Assembly: GCF_001877785.1 (NCBI RefSeq)
Contig: NZ_MINN01000011.1
Coordinates: 1-64,000, forward strand
Direction: 5' to 3'
Origin: Rossellomorea aquimaris
GTDB lineage: Bacteria > Bacillota > Bacilli > Bacillales > Bacillaceae_B
DNA length: 64,000 nucleotides
A program made the position numbers and the translations under genes. The notes under the pieces were generated by a model. The model ran no database searches. It was not told the origin of the DNA and was given only the letters and a program-made list of their open reading frames with translations. Below are positions 28,136-36,214 of the stretch, in pieces; the stretch's first letter is position 1; every line of letters starts with the position of its first letter.

Positions 28136-28509
28136 CAGCGGTTGATTGGAGTGCAAGACGAAGACTCCTGCGGGAAGAGTAGCTTATAAGAAAAGCGGAG
28201 GCGGCTCTTTCAGAGACGACAAGCATAAGACAGGGCATCCGGAAAGGCGGGTTTTTGCCTTTTTGGATGGCATGGCTTATGTCTCGAGTCTCTAGCTGCC
28301 GGAGCTGGACAAGTGAGACCTGTCTAGCTGCGGGGCTTAGAGTCACATGTCATAAGACAAACCGACCAAGAAGGCAAAGAACGCCTTCGTGGCCGATTTG
28401 TCTTATGCCACCCGCCTCTCTTCAAAGCCCCTCCGCTTTTCTTCCCGCAGGCTTGCCGAGGAGGCTCACGGGCTACCCGCGGAAAGCGTAGTCTTGCACG
28501 GAAATCAAT
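28136..28509. repeat. Dispersed palindromic element, copy 2 (two internal hairpins)
   Basis: The ends CCAGCGGTTGATTGGAGTGC and GTCTTGCACGGAAATCAATA are the copy-1 ends in inverted orientation. Between them lie two long hairpin modules. One is centred near 28240 with arms ACAAGCATAAG and CTTATGTCTCGAG. The other is centred near 28380 with arms CATGTCATAAGAC and GTCTTATGCCACC. The element ends about 30 nt before the trpP promoter. Confidence 0.85.
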
Positions 28510-28542
28510 AGCGGTAATAAGAAAGTTAAACAAATTAATTCT

Positions 28543-28570
28543 TTTACACAATATCCACCTGTGTTATAAT
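28543..28570 (+). promoter_or_regulatory. Sigma-A promoter of trpP
   Basis: TTTACA (28543-28548), a 16-nt spacer and a perfect TATAAT (28565-28570). The predicted transcript start near 28577 gives a leader of about 70 nt that includes the TRAP-type triplets. Confidence 0.75.
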
Positions 28571-28596
28571 GTACCTATCTTTTCGCTGATGGCAAT

Positions 28597-28646
28597 GAGT
28601 GCACATCAGGAGGGGACAAAAGTTAGATTAGTTGAGGAGAGATGAG
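28597..28646 (+). promoter_or_regulatory. TRAP-binding (GAG/UAG) leader of trpP
   Basis: Five triplets, UAG, UAG, GAG, GAG and GAG, start at 28624, 28629, 28634, 28639 and 28644, each separated by exactly two nucleotides and running up to the ATG at 28649. Two more GAG triplets lie at 28597 and 28610. The array covers the Shine-Dalgarno region. In B. subtilis, tryptophan-bound TRAP blocks translation of trpP (yhaG) this way. The layout strongly suggests the same control here. Confidence 0.85.
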
Positions 28647-28648
28647 AA

Positions 28649-29185
28649 ATGAATACAAAAACATTAGTATCCCTATCATTATTAGTGGGGATCGGAGCCG
28701 TCCTGCATACGGTCATACCGGGATTCTTCCTAGGAATGAAACCTGATATGATGCTTACCATGATGTTCTTGGGCATCATCCTGTTCCCAGCCAAAAAGAA
28801 TGTATTACTGCTTGGAGTGCTGACAGGAGTAATCTCAGGGTTAACGACCCAATTTCCAGGCGGATTCCTGCCAAACCTGATTGATAAACCAATCACAGCC
28901 TTTGTGTTCTACGGATTATTCCTGGCTACCCAAAAGGTCACACGTTCAGTCATAGGTGCTTCCGTGCTGACTGCTGCCGGTACCCTTGTATCCGGAAGTA
29001 TATTCCTTCTTTCGGCATATGTAATCGTAGGACTTCCAGGAGCATTCTTTGCATTGTTTGCAGCTGTCGTACTGCCTGCAACACTCGTGAATGCCGGTGC
29101 CATGTTTGTCGTTTATCCAATCATTCATTCCATTTTGAAACGATCAAACCTGAAAGAAGTAAGAACTTCTGAACAACTTTCATGA
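28649..29185 (+). CDS. trpP: Probable tryptophan transporter TrpP
   Basis: A 178-residue membrane protein with five or six TM helices and a conserved GGFLPNLIDKPITAFVFY segment, matching TrpP (YhaG) of B. subtilis. It is likely an energy-coupling-type or small secondary tryptophan importer. The TRAP-type triplets over the ribosome site independently support the tryptophan assignment. It is monocistronic, with its own promoter and terminator. Confidence 0.9.
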   Translation: MNTKTLVSLSLLVGIGAVLHTVIPGFFLGMKPDMMLTMMFLGIILFPAKKNVLLLGVLTGVISGLTTQFPGGFLPNLIDKPITAFVFYGLFLATQKVTRSVIGASVLTAAGTLVSGSIFLLSAYVIVGLPGAFFALFAAVVLPATLVNAGAMFVVYPIIHSILKRSNLKEVRTSEQLS

Positions 29186-29190
29186 AATAA

Positions 29191-29227
29191 AATGCCTGTG
29201 TTGCATCTGCAATACAGGCATTTTTTT
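29191..29227 (+). terminator. Terminator of trpP
   Basis: AATGCCTGT-G-TTGCA pairs with TGCAA-T-ACAGGCATT and is followed by T7. Confidence 0.92.
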
Positions 29228-29251
29228 GTATTATACCTTCGAATCTTATGG

Positions 29252-29411
29252 TCGCCGGGGCTGAACGAGCCGCCTCCGCTTTTCTTTTTGTCCAGCTCCC
29301 GCGGCTAGAGGCACATGTCATAAGCCAAACCAGCCAAGAAGGCAAAGGACGCCTTCCCGTCCGGTCCGTCTTATGCCACCCGTCTCTGAGCAAAACCCTT
29401 CCGCTTTTCTT
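29252..29411. repeat. Dispersed palindromic element, copy 3 (hairpin modules without outer ends)
   Basis: This copy has the inner hairpin module (GAGGCACATGTCATAAGCC with GTCTTATGCCACCCGTCTC, loop-side AAGAAGGCAAAGGACGCCTT) but lacks the GTGCAAGAC outer ends. Its right edge CCGCTTTTCTTTC abuts the stop codon of the small membrane protein gene at 29412. Confidence 0.75.
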
Positions 29412-29603
29412 TCACGCAGCAAACCAGAATAAGATACCGATCAAGAAAGAAATCACCCCGCCAGATCCAAGCATTGCCGCTCTCTTTTTCAACATATTCT
29501 TAGGGGGATACATACCGGGCCTCTGAATTCCGATGAAATTATAAACCATACTTAAAAATAAAACACCGCTAAGTGCAAAAAAACCGAAAATGATCCCGTC
29601 CAT
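29412..29603 (-). CDS. Small two-TM membrane protein, unknown
   Basis: A 63-residue protein with TM helices at about residues 2-22 and 43-62, separated by a basic loop GIQRPGMYPPKNMLKKRA. I do not recognise the family. GAGGGGTGAGG precedes the ATG at 29603, which is preferred to the track start seven residues upstream. Its final codons join directly to a copy of the palindromic element, so its natural 3' end or terminator may have been replaced. Confidence 0.65.
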   Translation of the reverse strand: MDGIIFGFFALSGVLFLSMVYNFIGIQRPGMYPPKNMLKKRAAMLGSGGVISFLIGILFWFAA

Positions 29604-29758
29604 TTCCTCACCCCTCCTCTGCACCGCCTCTTAACATTCATTTTATGCGGCATGGAACGGGGATATGAAATTACTTGTTTCCTTTCCTTTTCATTAGGGA
29701 AAAGGATTATACATGTTTTTTGTAGAAGGTAGTATTATAGAATAACGAGGTGATTCTA

Positions 29759-30124
29759 ATGAAAGTAAAATCTCTTACTTATGGATTAATTATCGGCGGT
29801 GTGGTCGGGGGTGTTGCTTCCCTCCTTTCAACCCCATCTTCCGGCCGGGAACTGAGAAGCCAGATCAAAAGCAAGAAAGAAGACTGGAGCCAGGTTTTTG
29901 AAGAAATGAAAGTACATCTGGGGGAACTTAAGGATTCCATAAGCACCCTTTCCCAGGAAGGCAAAGAAACGGTCCAGCAGATCTCCAAAGATCTGCAATC
30001 CTCTGTCAAACAATGGCAGGCATCAACCGAACCAAACAACCAAAAACTTCAACAGGAAATCAAGCTCATCCAAACCAAAATCGAAGAACTCGAAAATTCA
30101 CTTAACACGAGCAACAAAAACTAA
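29759..30124 (+). CDS. yhaH: YtxH-domain protein YhaH
   Basis: A 121-residue protein. A Gly-rich TM-like N-terminus (YGLIIGGVVGGVASLLSTPS) is followed by a long amphipathic, probably coiled-coil segment, the usual layout of YtxH/gas-vesicle-like stress proteins. The ATG at 29759 has ACGAGGTG upstream. Location before hpr matches B. subtilis yhaH, which is part of general-stress and sporulation expression there. No sigma-B promoter was confidently seen. Confidence 0.82.
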   Translation: MKVKSLTYGLIIGGVVGGVASLLSTPSSGRELRSQIKSKKEDWSQVFEEMKVHLGELKDSISTLSQEGKETVQQISKDLQSSVKQWQASTEPNNQKLQQEIKLIQTKIEELENSLNTSNKN

Positions 30125-30141
30125 ACCGCAATATAACCCAA

Positions 30142-30198
30142 AGAAAGAAGACCTTCAACGCTGCACGGTAAACCAATGCAGCCAGGGTCTTCTTTCTC
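30142..30198 (+). terminator. Terminator of yhaH
   Basis: AAAGAAGACC pairs with GGTCTTCTTT. An inner stem CTGCA/TGCAG lies in the loop. The following T-run is interrupted. Confidence 0.75.
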
Positions 30199-30281
30199 AT
30201 TACATAACTGAATTTTATTAGGTTGAATTTATTCTGCCTTAGAGATTACCACCCCTTATAAGTAAAAATGTTTTTCCGGAT

Positions 30282-30480
30282 CCAGCAGTTGAATTGTAGT
30301 GGAAGACGAAGACTCCTGCGGGAGAAGTGACTGATGTGAGACGTGTCCAGCTCGGGGGGCTTAGAGGCACATGTCATAAGCCTCTGAACAAAGCCTTCCT
30401 CATTTCTAACCCGCAGGAGCGCAGCGACGAGGAGGCTCACGGGTCACCCGCGGAAAGCGAAGTCTTCCACGGAAATCAAC
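30282..30480. repeat. Dispersed palindromic element, copy 4 (compensatory arm variant)
   Basis: The left arm reads GTAGTGGAAGACGAAGACTC and the right arm GCGAAGTCTTCCACGGAAATC. Compared with copies 1, 2 and 7 (GTGCAAGAC/GTCTTGCAC), both arms carry the opposite base at the same pair, so pairing is kept. Only part of one inner hairpin module remains. The rest of 30481-30669 is AT-rich and should carry the hpr promoter. Confidence 0.85.
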
Positions 30481-30669
30481 TTCGGAATGAAAAACCGGCA
30501 AAAGAAAAACACATACTTCAAAAAATTTTGTCAATTTATCCTTTATTAATTTTTATTTTATTGGCATAATAATATAAAAGCGCTTTCTTATAATCGGTAG
30601 CTGTTAAAGTAAGAATAAGGGGCATGCGCAAACAAAGAAAAAGATTTTCTAACAAAGTGGGTGTAAGGG

Positions 30670-31245
30670 ATGGAAGAAAGAGAATATTCATTGAAAGAGG
30701 CGATCATCTTCAGTCAACGCATGGCACAGCTGAGCAAAGCTCTGTGGAAAGCCATTGAAAAAGACTGGCAGCAATGGATCAAGCCCTATGATTTAAATAT
30801 CAACGAACACCATATCCTTTGGATTGCTTATCATCTTAAGGGTGCATCGATTTCAGATGTGGCAAAATTCGGGGTCATGCATGTATCAACAGCATTCAAC
30901 TTTTCAAAAAAACTTGAGGAACGGGAACTGCTACAATTCTCCAAGCGGGATAATGACAAAAGGAACACTTATATCCAGCTTACGGGTAAAGGGGAAAAAA
31001 TCCTTCTCGAACTTATGAAAAACTATAAACCGGAGACACATTCGATTTTCCAGGGAGTTGCCCCATTGAAAGAACTGTATGGTAAATTTCCTGAAATGAT
31101 AGAAATGATGTCTGTTGTCCGTAATATTTACGGTAATGATTTTATGGAGATCTTTGAAAAATCATTCCATAACATCGATAGTGAATTCGGTGAGGATAAT
31201 TCAAAGCTAAATGAATTATTTGAAAGCAACGAAGAACTTGCTTAA
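30670..31245 (+). CDS. hpr: Transition-state regulator Hpr (ScoC), MarR family
   Basis: A 191-residue winged-helix MarR-family regulator. The DNA-binding core includes [37 protein letters not shown] and a wing with [14 protein letters not shown]. In B. subtilis ScoC represses extracellular proteases, oligopeptide permeases and sporulation genes. The extended C-terminal region typical of Hpr is present. It lies near yhaH and prsA in the conserved order. TAAGGG and GTGGGTG lie just before the ATG, an unremarkable ribosome site. Confidence 0.93.
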   Translation: MEEREYSLKEAIIFSQRMAQLSKALWKAIEKDWQQWIKPYDLNINEHHILWIAYHLKGASISDVAKFGVMHVSTAFNFSKKLEERELLQFSKRDNDKRNTYIQLTGKGEKILLELMKNYKPETHSIFQGVAPLKELYGKFPEMIEMMSVVRNIYGNDFMEIFEKSFHNIDSEFGEDNSKLNELFESNEELA

Positions 31246-31363
31246 TTATTTGCCTGTTGTCTACTAGGTAGGTGCATATCAGTAATTGATTGATTCCCAG
31301 GGCCATGCAGCTATCCAACTTCCAGAGCCCCTGCAAAAAGATTAATCAGTCTGAACATTCAAC

Positions 31364-31401
31364 AAAAAGCGGAGTACATATAAAAATCTTTCCGCTTTTT
31401 T
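31364..31401 (+). terminator. Terminator of hpr
   Basis: AAAAAGCGGA (31364-31373) pairs with TCCGCTTTTT (31391-31400), followed by further T. It lies about 120 nt past the stop; I see no gene in 31246-31363. Confidence 0.85.
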
Positions 31402-31569
31402 GCTTTTCTCCGGCATTGTTCAACACATCACATAGACACTTCACTCATCTCCTTTTTATTTCCTTTAAAAAATCTCGAATTATGTGTTGATTTTTCACCA
31501 TAATCGTAATAAAGTATGTAAAGCGTTCATATTAAACACAAAACCATCGTCTACGGAGGCGATTTTTTT

Positions 31570-32106
31570 ATGCATTGTTGGAAATCAATCAATCTAGAGA
31601 GACAATTTGGCTTTTACCGAGTCTTTTTACTTTCATCAATAATCATGATGATGGTATTCTCATTTATATACGTACCTATTACATTAATGTATTCGAGTTC
31701 GTTTTATGATAATCATTTGCCCGGTTTTCTATTGGGACTGATAAGCATATATCCACTGCATAAGCTCATTCATTTGGTGCCAATATTCCCATATGTGAAA
31801 ATGATGAGGTGGAGATGGGACCGTAAGCTGATATTTCTTCCGATCGTCACCCTGAGAGTCAATCGTCCGATTTCAAAATACTTGTATATAGCGGCTCTGT
31901 TTGCACCATTCCTGGTCATTAACGGCGTCCTGCTTTACGGGTGTATCCATTTCCCGCATTACTCTCATTACTTTGCAATTTTATTGGCATTTCACTCTGG
32001 AATTTGTGCCATTGATTTTATTTATGCAAAACAACTGCTGGACTCACCACGGAATGCTTTGATTGAAGAAAATGAAGACGGATATGAAATTCTCATTTAT
32101 CAGTAA
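31570..32106 (+). CDS. DUF3267-type membrane protein
   Basis: A 178-residue membrane protein with about four TM helices. The HKLIHLVP motif after the second helix is the HxxxH variant found in DUF3267 putative zincin-like proteases. No experimental role is known to me. ACGGAGGCG lies 8 nt before the ATG. Nearby order (hpr, this gene, prsA) matches the yhaI-yhaJ position of B. subtilis, but I do not assign a symbol. Confidence 0.75.
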   Translation: MHCWKSINLERQFGFYRVFLLSSIIMMMVFSFIYVPITLMYSSSFYDNHLPGFLLGLISIYPLHKLIHLVPIFPYVKMMRWRWDRKLIFLPIVTLRVNRPISKYLYIAALFAPFLVINGVLLYGCIHFPHYSHYFAILLAFHSGICAIDFIYAKQLLDSPRNALIEENEDGYEILIYQ

Positions 32107-32117
32107 GGATGATAAAA

Positions 32118-32142
32118 GTCCCTTGCCTGACTGGCAAGGGCT
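32118..32142 (+). terminator. Weak terminator after the DUF3267 gene
   Basis: CCCTTGCC (32120-32127) and GGCAAGGG (32133-32140) form a perfect 8-bp stem with a 5-nt loop. There is no real U-tract, so function is uncertain. Confidence 0.5.
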
Positions 32143-32313
32143 TATGATCATCCATCACCTTTACTGATTAAACATGTTGGACCAATCTGCCGAAGCCTGC
32201 ATAAATGCTCTGCACGTTTACTCATTACCAATATTCCGGCAATACTCGCTCTACCATTCTGTTTCATATTTTGGTATCGTATAATTTATAGGAGATAACG
32301 GGGAGGGGTTAGA

Positions 32314-32493
32314 ATGATCTCCATGTTTTTAGTCTTTGCGGTGTTTATCTTGTTTTATATAAACAAGATGACAAACGCATTATGCCTGCAGAAAGAAATA
32401 CCTGAAGATCGCCAGCCAAAGGTATTTAGAACCATAAACATTCTAATCACCATACTATTGGTATCTTCATACGTAGAAATACTTTATACATAA
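32314..32493 (+). CDS. Small two-TM protein, unknown
   Basis: A 59-residue ORF beginning MISMFLVFAVFILFYINKM, with a second TM segment INILITILLVSSYVEILY and a charged loop between (QKEIPEDRQPKVFRT). ATAACGGGGAGGGG is a strong ribosome site. I do not recognise a family. The gap before it (32143-32313) holds nothing else that I can support. Confidence 0.65.
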   Translation: MISMFLVFAVFILFYINKMTNALCLQKEIPEDRQPKVFRTINILITILLVSSYVEILYT

Positions 32494-32498
32494 TAAGA

Positions 32499-32900
32499 AA
32501 TGCGGAAGGGCTTTGCCCAGAGGCGACAAGCATAAGATGAGCCGGCCAAAAAGGCGTTTTTTGCCTTATTGGCCGGCTTATCTTATGTCTCGAGCCTCTA
32601 AGCCCTGCAGCCGGACAATTAGAAATGCGGAGGCGGCTTGCTCAGCCCCGACAAGCATAACTGGGAAATCCCCTAAGGCGCTTTTTGCCTTCGGGGATTT
32701 TTCAGTTATGACCTCGAGGGGCTAGCCGCCGGAGCTGGACAATAAGAAATGCGGAAGGGCTTTGGTCAGAGGCGGGTGGCATAAGACGAACCGGACGGGA
32801 AGGCGCTCTTTGCCTTCTTGGCCGGTTTGGCTTATGACATGTGCCTCTAAGCCCTGCAGCCGGACAATTAGAAATGCGGAGGCGGCTTGCTCAGCCTGCG
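32499..32900. repeat. Tandem array of long hairpin modules (palindromic element, copy 5)
   Basis: Three complete modules of about 125 bp (starting near 32499, 32622 and 32746) and a truncated fourth (32871-32900) lie head to tail. Each starts near AGAAATGCGGA and folds into a long imperfect hairpin. In the first, GCATAAGATGAGCCGGCC pairs with GGCCGGCTTATCTTATG and AAGGCG with its partner near the loop. Arms differ between modules but pairing is kept. The spurious reading frame at 32513-32725 is only repeat sequence. Confidence 0.85.
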
Positions 32901-32908
32901 CACACTAA

Positions 32909-32942
32909 AAAACCAGCCCGATACCAAACCGGACTGGTTTTT
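32909..32942. terminator. Terminator of the YjcZ-like gene cluster
   Basis: AAAACCAG-C-CCG pairs with CGG-A-CTGGTTTT, flanked by A6 and T5. It lies 15 nt past the stop of the last YjcZ-like gene on the minus strand. Confidence 0.8.
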
Positions 32943-32957
32943 ATCATTAAAGATTGA

Positions 32958-33044
32958 TTAGCAAACGTACGCTGCGCCGATGATAATCAACAAAATAAAC
33001 AACACTACAAGTAAAGCAAATCCTCCGCCGTAAGCACCAGACAT
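32958..33044 (-). CDS. YjcZ-family sporulation microprotein 1
   Basis: A 28-residue ORF beginning MSGAYGGGFALLVVLFILLI and ending IIGAAYVC. A Gly/Tyr-rich head followed by one TM helix defines the YjcZ family of small spore-associated membrane peptides. AAAGGAGGAGC precedes the ATG. It is the last of three tandem paralogues; the terminal Cys is unique to this copy. Confidence 0.85.
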   Translation of the reverse strand: MSGAYGGGFALLVVLFILLIIIGAAYVC

Positions 33045-33172
33045 AATGTGCTCCTCCTTTCATTTATGGAAAGCACCGGTGAAAAGAATTAGTAAAAGGG
33101 GCTTCCTTTCTGAAAGTACGCCCCTCCTATTTGTTCTTATCCGGTGAAACACTGCACTATTCCGAGGCTAAA

Positions 33173-33256
33173 TTATAGCCAAGCTGCACCTACAATGATT
33201 AACAAGATGAATAGTACAACAATTAACGCGAAACCTCCGCCGTATGCGTTACCCAT
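33173..33256 (-). CDS. YjcZ-family sporulation microprotein 2
   Basis: A 27-residue ORF beginning MGNAYGGGFALIVVLFILLI and ending IVGAAWL. It is nearly identical in architecture to its neighbours. AAAGGAGGTGG precedes the ATG. Spacing to copy 1 is 128 nt, to copy 3 86 nt. Confidence 0.85.
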   Translation of the reverse strand: MGNAYGGGFALIVVLFILLIIVGAAWL

Positions 33257-33342
33257 AACTTTCCACCTCCTTTGAAGCGCTAATTTATCTTATTCAAGTT
33301 AGTCGCCTTTTGTTTTAGGCATTTGTCATATTTCTGATTTTT

Positions 33343-33429
33343 TTAATATAGATACGCGGCACCAACGATGATTAATAAGATGAACAGCACTACGATTAAA
33401 GCAAATCCAGAATTGTATCCACAGCTCAT
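33343..33429 (-). CDS. YjcZ-family sporulation microprotein 3
   Basis: A 28-residue ORF beginning MSCGYNSGFALIVVLFILLI and ending IVGAAYLY. The GGG of the other two copies is replaced by NSG and a Cys appears at position 3, so the heads diverge while the TM helix is kept. AGGAGGTAAT precedes the ATG. Confidence 0.83.
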   Translation of the reverse strand: MSCGYNSGFALIVVLFILLIIVGAAYLY

Positions 33430-33615
33430 ATTTATTACCTCCTTTTCTCTATTCGCTTTTATCATATGAAGGAACCTGGGAAATGGGTGTGTAAAATGCC
33501 CATTTTTCTAAAGTTAAATTTGGAAAAGATTTTTTTAAATGGAAAAAGTGTGATATAGTATGGGTTGTAGAATTTTGACAAGTCGTAACAATCTATATAC
33601 TAGGAGATGTTCAGC

Positions 33616-34566
33616 ATGAAAAAATGGATTATTTCAGTGACCCTTGCAACCGGGATGATCGGACTTGCAGGCTGCAGCGGAGACGGTGCAGACAACAATG
33701 ACGTAGTTGCAACGACGAAAGCCGGAGATGTCACCAAAGATGAATTATACAAATCTATGAAGCAAAAATTCACCCCTCAAATGGAGCAGGCACTTCAGGA
33801 ACTCGTTTACACTAAAGTCCTGTCTGATAAATACGAAGTCAGCGACAAAGAAGTCGATGAGAAATTGAATGAAGCGAAAGACCAGCTCGGACCGCAATTC
33901 GATATGTTCCTGCAGCAGTACAATCTTGATGAAAAATCATTCAAAGATTACCTGAAACTGCAGCTTCTTCAGGAAAAAGCCGCTACCTCTGACGTGAAAG
34001 TTTCTGAAAAAGAACTAAAAGAATATTATGAGAAGTGGAAACCAGAAATTGAAGTCCGGCACATCCTTGTAGATGACGAAAAAACTGCAAAGGAAGTAAA
34101 ACAAAAACTGTCTGACGGCGGTAACTTTGAAGAACTTGCTAAGGAATATTCAAAAGATCCCGGTTCTGCCGAAAATGGCGGAAGCCTTGGATGGGTAGAT
34201 TATGCGGGACGTCAAAATTTTGTGCCTGAATTCTCAAAAGCTCTTGATACTTTAGAAAAAGGGAAAGTCAGCGAGCCAATCAAGACGGAATACGGCTACC
34301 ATATCATTGAAATCACTGATAAAAAAGAAAAGAAGTCATTTGATGAAATGAAGAAGGAGCTTGAGAAAGAACTGAAACTTTCAAAAGTGGATCCTCAAAA
34401 AATCCAGGAAGCGATGAAGCGCGAGATTGAAAAAGCTGACCTGAATATTAAAGACAAAGATCTGAAAAAATCATTTGATCAAGTATTGAATCCGCCGGCA
34501 GCACCAGAAAACGGTGAAACACCTGCTCCTGCTCCTGAGAGTGAAGAGAAGCCGGCTGCTGAATAA
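33616..34566 (+). CDS. prsA: Foldase lipoprotein PrsA
   Basis: A 316-residue lipoprotein. The signal peptide ends in a GLAGC lipobox. A central parvulin-type PpiC domain (about residues 135-235) contains EVRHILVDDEKTAKEVKQKL, FEELAKEYSKDPGSAENGG and GYHIIEITD. The N- and C-terminal helical regions form the chaperone part, and the Pro/Glu-rich tail is low complexity. PrsA assists folding of secreted proteins and PBPs outside the membrane and is essential in B. subtilis. The second ATG of the run is the start, by spacing to AGGAG. Confidence 0.95.
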   Translation: MKKWIISVTLATGMIGLAGCSGDGADNNDVVATTKAGDVTKDELYKSMKQKFTPQMEQALQELVYTKVLSDKYEVSDKEVDEKLNEAKDQLGPQFDMFLQQYNLDEKSFKDYLKLQLLQEKAATSDVKVSEKELKEYYEKWKPEIEVRHILVDDEKTAKEVKQKLSDGGNFEELAKEYSKDPGSAENGGSLGWVDYAGRQNFVPEFSKALDTLEKGKVSEPIKTEYGYHIIEITDKKEKKSFDEMKKELEKELKLSKVDPQKIQEAMKREIEKADLNIKDKDLKKSFDQVLNPPAAPENGETPAPAPESEEKPAAE

Positions 34567-34575
34567 TAATATATA

Positions 34576-34620
34576 AAAAAGAAGCCTGAAGGAGATATAC
34601 ACCCCTTCAGGCTTCTTTTT
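34576..34620. terminator. Bidirectional terminator between prsA and yhaL
   Basis: AAAAAGAAGCCTGAAGG (34576-34592) pairs perfectly over 17 bp with 34604-34620, flanked by A- and T-runs. Confidence 0.94.
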
Positions 34621-34624
34621 TATT

Positions 34625-34801
34625 TTAAGAAAATTGACGTCTCCGTTCTTTCTCATCCTGCATCCGGGAGATGTACACTTCCCCTTCTTTTTCAATCCAT
34701 TCTACTTCCATCTGTTTTTCTTCCTTAGCTGATTTGATTGTCATAAAGGCGCTTGCGAAGATTCCTGCCACAACGAAGTACATCCAAATTGGTAGAGTCA
34801 T
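34625..34801 (-). CDS. yhaL: Sporulation protein YhaL
   Basis: A 58-residue protein with an N-terminal TM helix (PIWMYFVVAGIFASAFM) and a charged cytoplasmic tail WIEKEGEVYISRMQDEKERR. The IEKEG..Y..RM..ERERR pattern is that of B. subtilis YhaL, which also lies next to prsA. AAGGAG precedes the ATG by about 13 nt, with a three-codon ATGAAATAA directly before the start, an unusual arrangement. It is too short for routine ORF calling. Confidence 0.85.
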   Translation of the reverse strand: MTLPIWMYFVVAGIFASAFMTIKSAKEEKQMEVEWIEKEGEVYISRMQDEKERRRQFS

Positions 34802-34970
34802 TTATTTCATCTCCTTATAGTTTGTCCTCTCTTATTGATACTATATGAGCTGCCTGTCGGAAACATAACCTATTATTGAAGATTAATATGGAAGCCAGGG
34901 ATATAGACCCCATATATGCCGGGAAACCAGTCCTTTTTGTTCCGGGAGTCAAGAGGTAAAGAGATAATTT

Positions 34971-35030
34971 AACAAGTGGCACAATTATTTGGATTCCGGC
35001 ACGATTATCGAAAAGGCGGCACAATAAATC
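34971..35030. repeat. 20-bp periodic array, three units (minus orientation)
   Basis: GGCAC recurs at 34978, 34998 and 35018, exactly 20 bp apart. Read on the minus strand the units are TTATTGTGCC, TAATCGTGCC and TAATTGTGCC, each followed by ten bases such as GCCTTTTCGA and ACTTGTTAAA. This is the same unit type as the 161-260 array (TTATTGCGCC plus ACTTGTCGAA). It lies in the 400-nt gap between yhaL and yhaM, where nothing else was recognised. Confidence 0.75.
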
Positions 35031-35157
35031 ATTCGCATTGTCATACACTTGGTTATAGAGCCTCTACAGAGCTGTTCGAAGTGATTTTTCAAAAAATATT
35101 TGGACTTGTGATGTAAAGAGGTTTCCCTTTTAAAAAGCAGTATTCCATCAAAAAAAT

Positions 35158-35192
35158 AAAGCAGTCCGGCTAGCAAGCTGGACTGCTTTTTT
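35158..35192 (-). terminator. Terminator of yhaM
   Basis: AAAGCAGTCC (35158-35167) pairs with GGACTGCTTT, with a GCTAGC-containing loop. An A-run to the left gives the U-tract on the minus strand. Confidence 0.9.
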
Positions 35193-35203
35193 ACACAACT
35201 ATA

Positions 35204-36145
35204 TTATTTATGAAAAGTAGGTTTGTAGAAAGAACGATTATCCAACGGGAAGATTCTTTCGGTATATTCACCCGGTTTGACGCGTTCAAGGGCACGGTCG
35301 AGCATATTCATCTTTGCATCGACGTTATCGATGTAATGAAGGATTTCTGCTTCACGAATCATCGGCGGTTTCGGGCTTCCCCACTCCGCTTTTCCATGAT
35401 GGCTCAATACCATATGCTGAAGGATCATCACTTCTTCCCCTTCGATTCCTAACTCCTCAGCTGTTTTCCCGATTTCGTTGACCATAATGGAAATATGCCC
35501 GAGAAGATTCCCTTCTATCGTGTAAGTAGTGGAAGTGGCTCCTGACAGTTCCATAACCTTCCCTAAATCGTGCAGAATCACTCCTGCATACAACAGGTCG
35601 GTATCCAGTGAGGGATAAAGGCTTCCGATTGCCTTCGATAAGTCCAGCATCGAGACGACATGATAAGCAAGTCCCGATACGAATTCATGGTGATTTTTTG
35701 TGGCCGCCGGATACTCAAGGAACGGTTTTTGATATTTCTTAAGCAGGTGCCTGGTGATGCGCTGTATATTTGGATTTCTCATTTCAAAAATATATTGTGT
35801 GATTTTGCTCGTCATCTCATCGATCGACAACGGTGCAGTTTGGAGAAAATCTGAAATTTTATGTCCATCTCCCGGTGATGCAGGACGGATCTGCTTTATT
35901 TTCAGTTGATTTTTTCCCCGGTAGTTATGGACATCCCCAATTACTTTTACAATGGTTTCCGGCTGGAATGCTTTTTCATCCTGATCCGAGGCGTCCCAAA
36001 GCTTTGCCTCCATTTCCCCGCTTTTATCCTGGAGAATAAGCGTCAAAAATGGCTTTCCGGCATTTGTTGTACCTTTTGTCATCTGTTTTATGAGCAGATG
36101 CAGGTCGACCGTTTCCCCTGCATTGAATGTCATGATTCCTGTCAT
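35204..36145 (-). CDS. yhaM: 3'-5' exoribonuclease YhaM
   Basis: A 313-residue nuclease. The N-terminal OB-fold (about 10-90) binds RNA, and the HD domain carries [26 protein letters not shown] and [11 protein letters not shown] metal ligands. YhaM trims RNA 3' ends in a Mn- or Co-dependent way. GGAGG lies 7 nt before the ATG. It follows yhaN and yhaO on the same strand, as in B. subtilis. Confidence 0.95.
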   Translation of the reverse strand: MTGIMTFNAGETVDLHLLIKQMTKGTTNAGKPFLTLILQDKSGEMEAKLWDASDQDEKAFQPETIVKVIGDVHNYRGKNQLKIKQIRPASPGDGHKISDFLQTAPLSIDEMTSKITQYIFEMRNPNIQRITRHLLKKYQKPFLEYPAATKNHHEFVSGLAYHVVSMLDLSKAIGSLYPSLDTDLLYAGVILHDLGKVMELSGATSTTYTIEGNLLGHISIMVNEIGKTAEELGIEGEEVMILQHMVLSHHGKAEWGSPKPPMIREAEILHYIDNVDAKMNMLDRALERVKPGEYTERIFPLDNRSFYKPTFHK

Positions 36146-36214
36146 CGTAATCCTCCGTCCTCTTTTTAATCAGTCTCAGTATAACATATATGATAGATTC
36201 ATTGTCTTCCTTGC

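Noticed and set aside
32513-32725. Small protein-coding gene
   Set aside because: The reading frame lies entirely within the tandem hairpin array and has no ribosome site. Similar frames at 8549-8797, 28122-28346, 29121-29393 and 62061-62333 are likewise produced by the palindromic element.
33553-33595. A sigma-A promoter for prsA
   Set aside because: TTGACA and TATACT are present but only 15 nt apart, and TATAGT further upstream has no matching -35, so no promoter is claimed.
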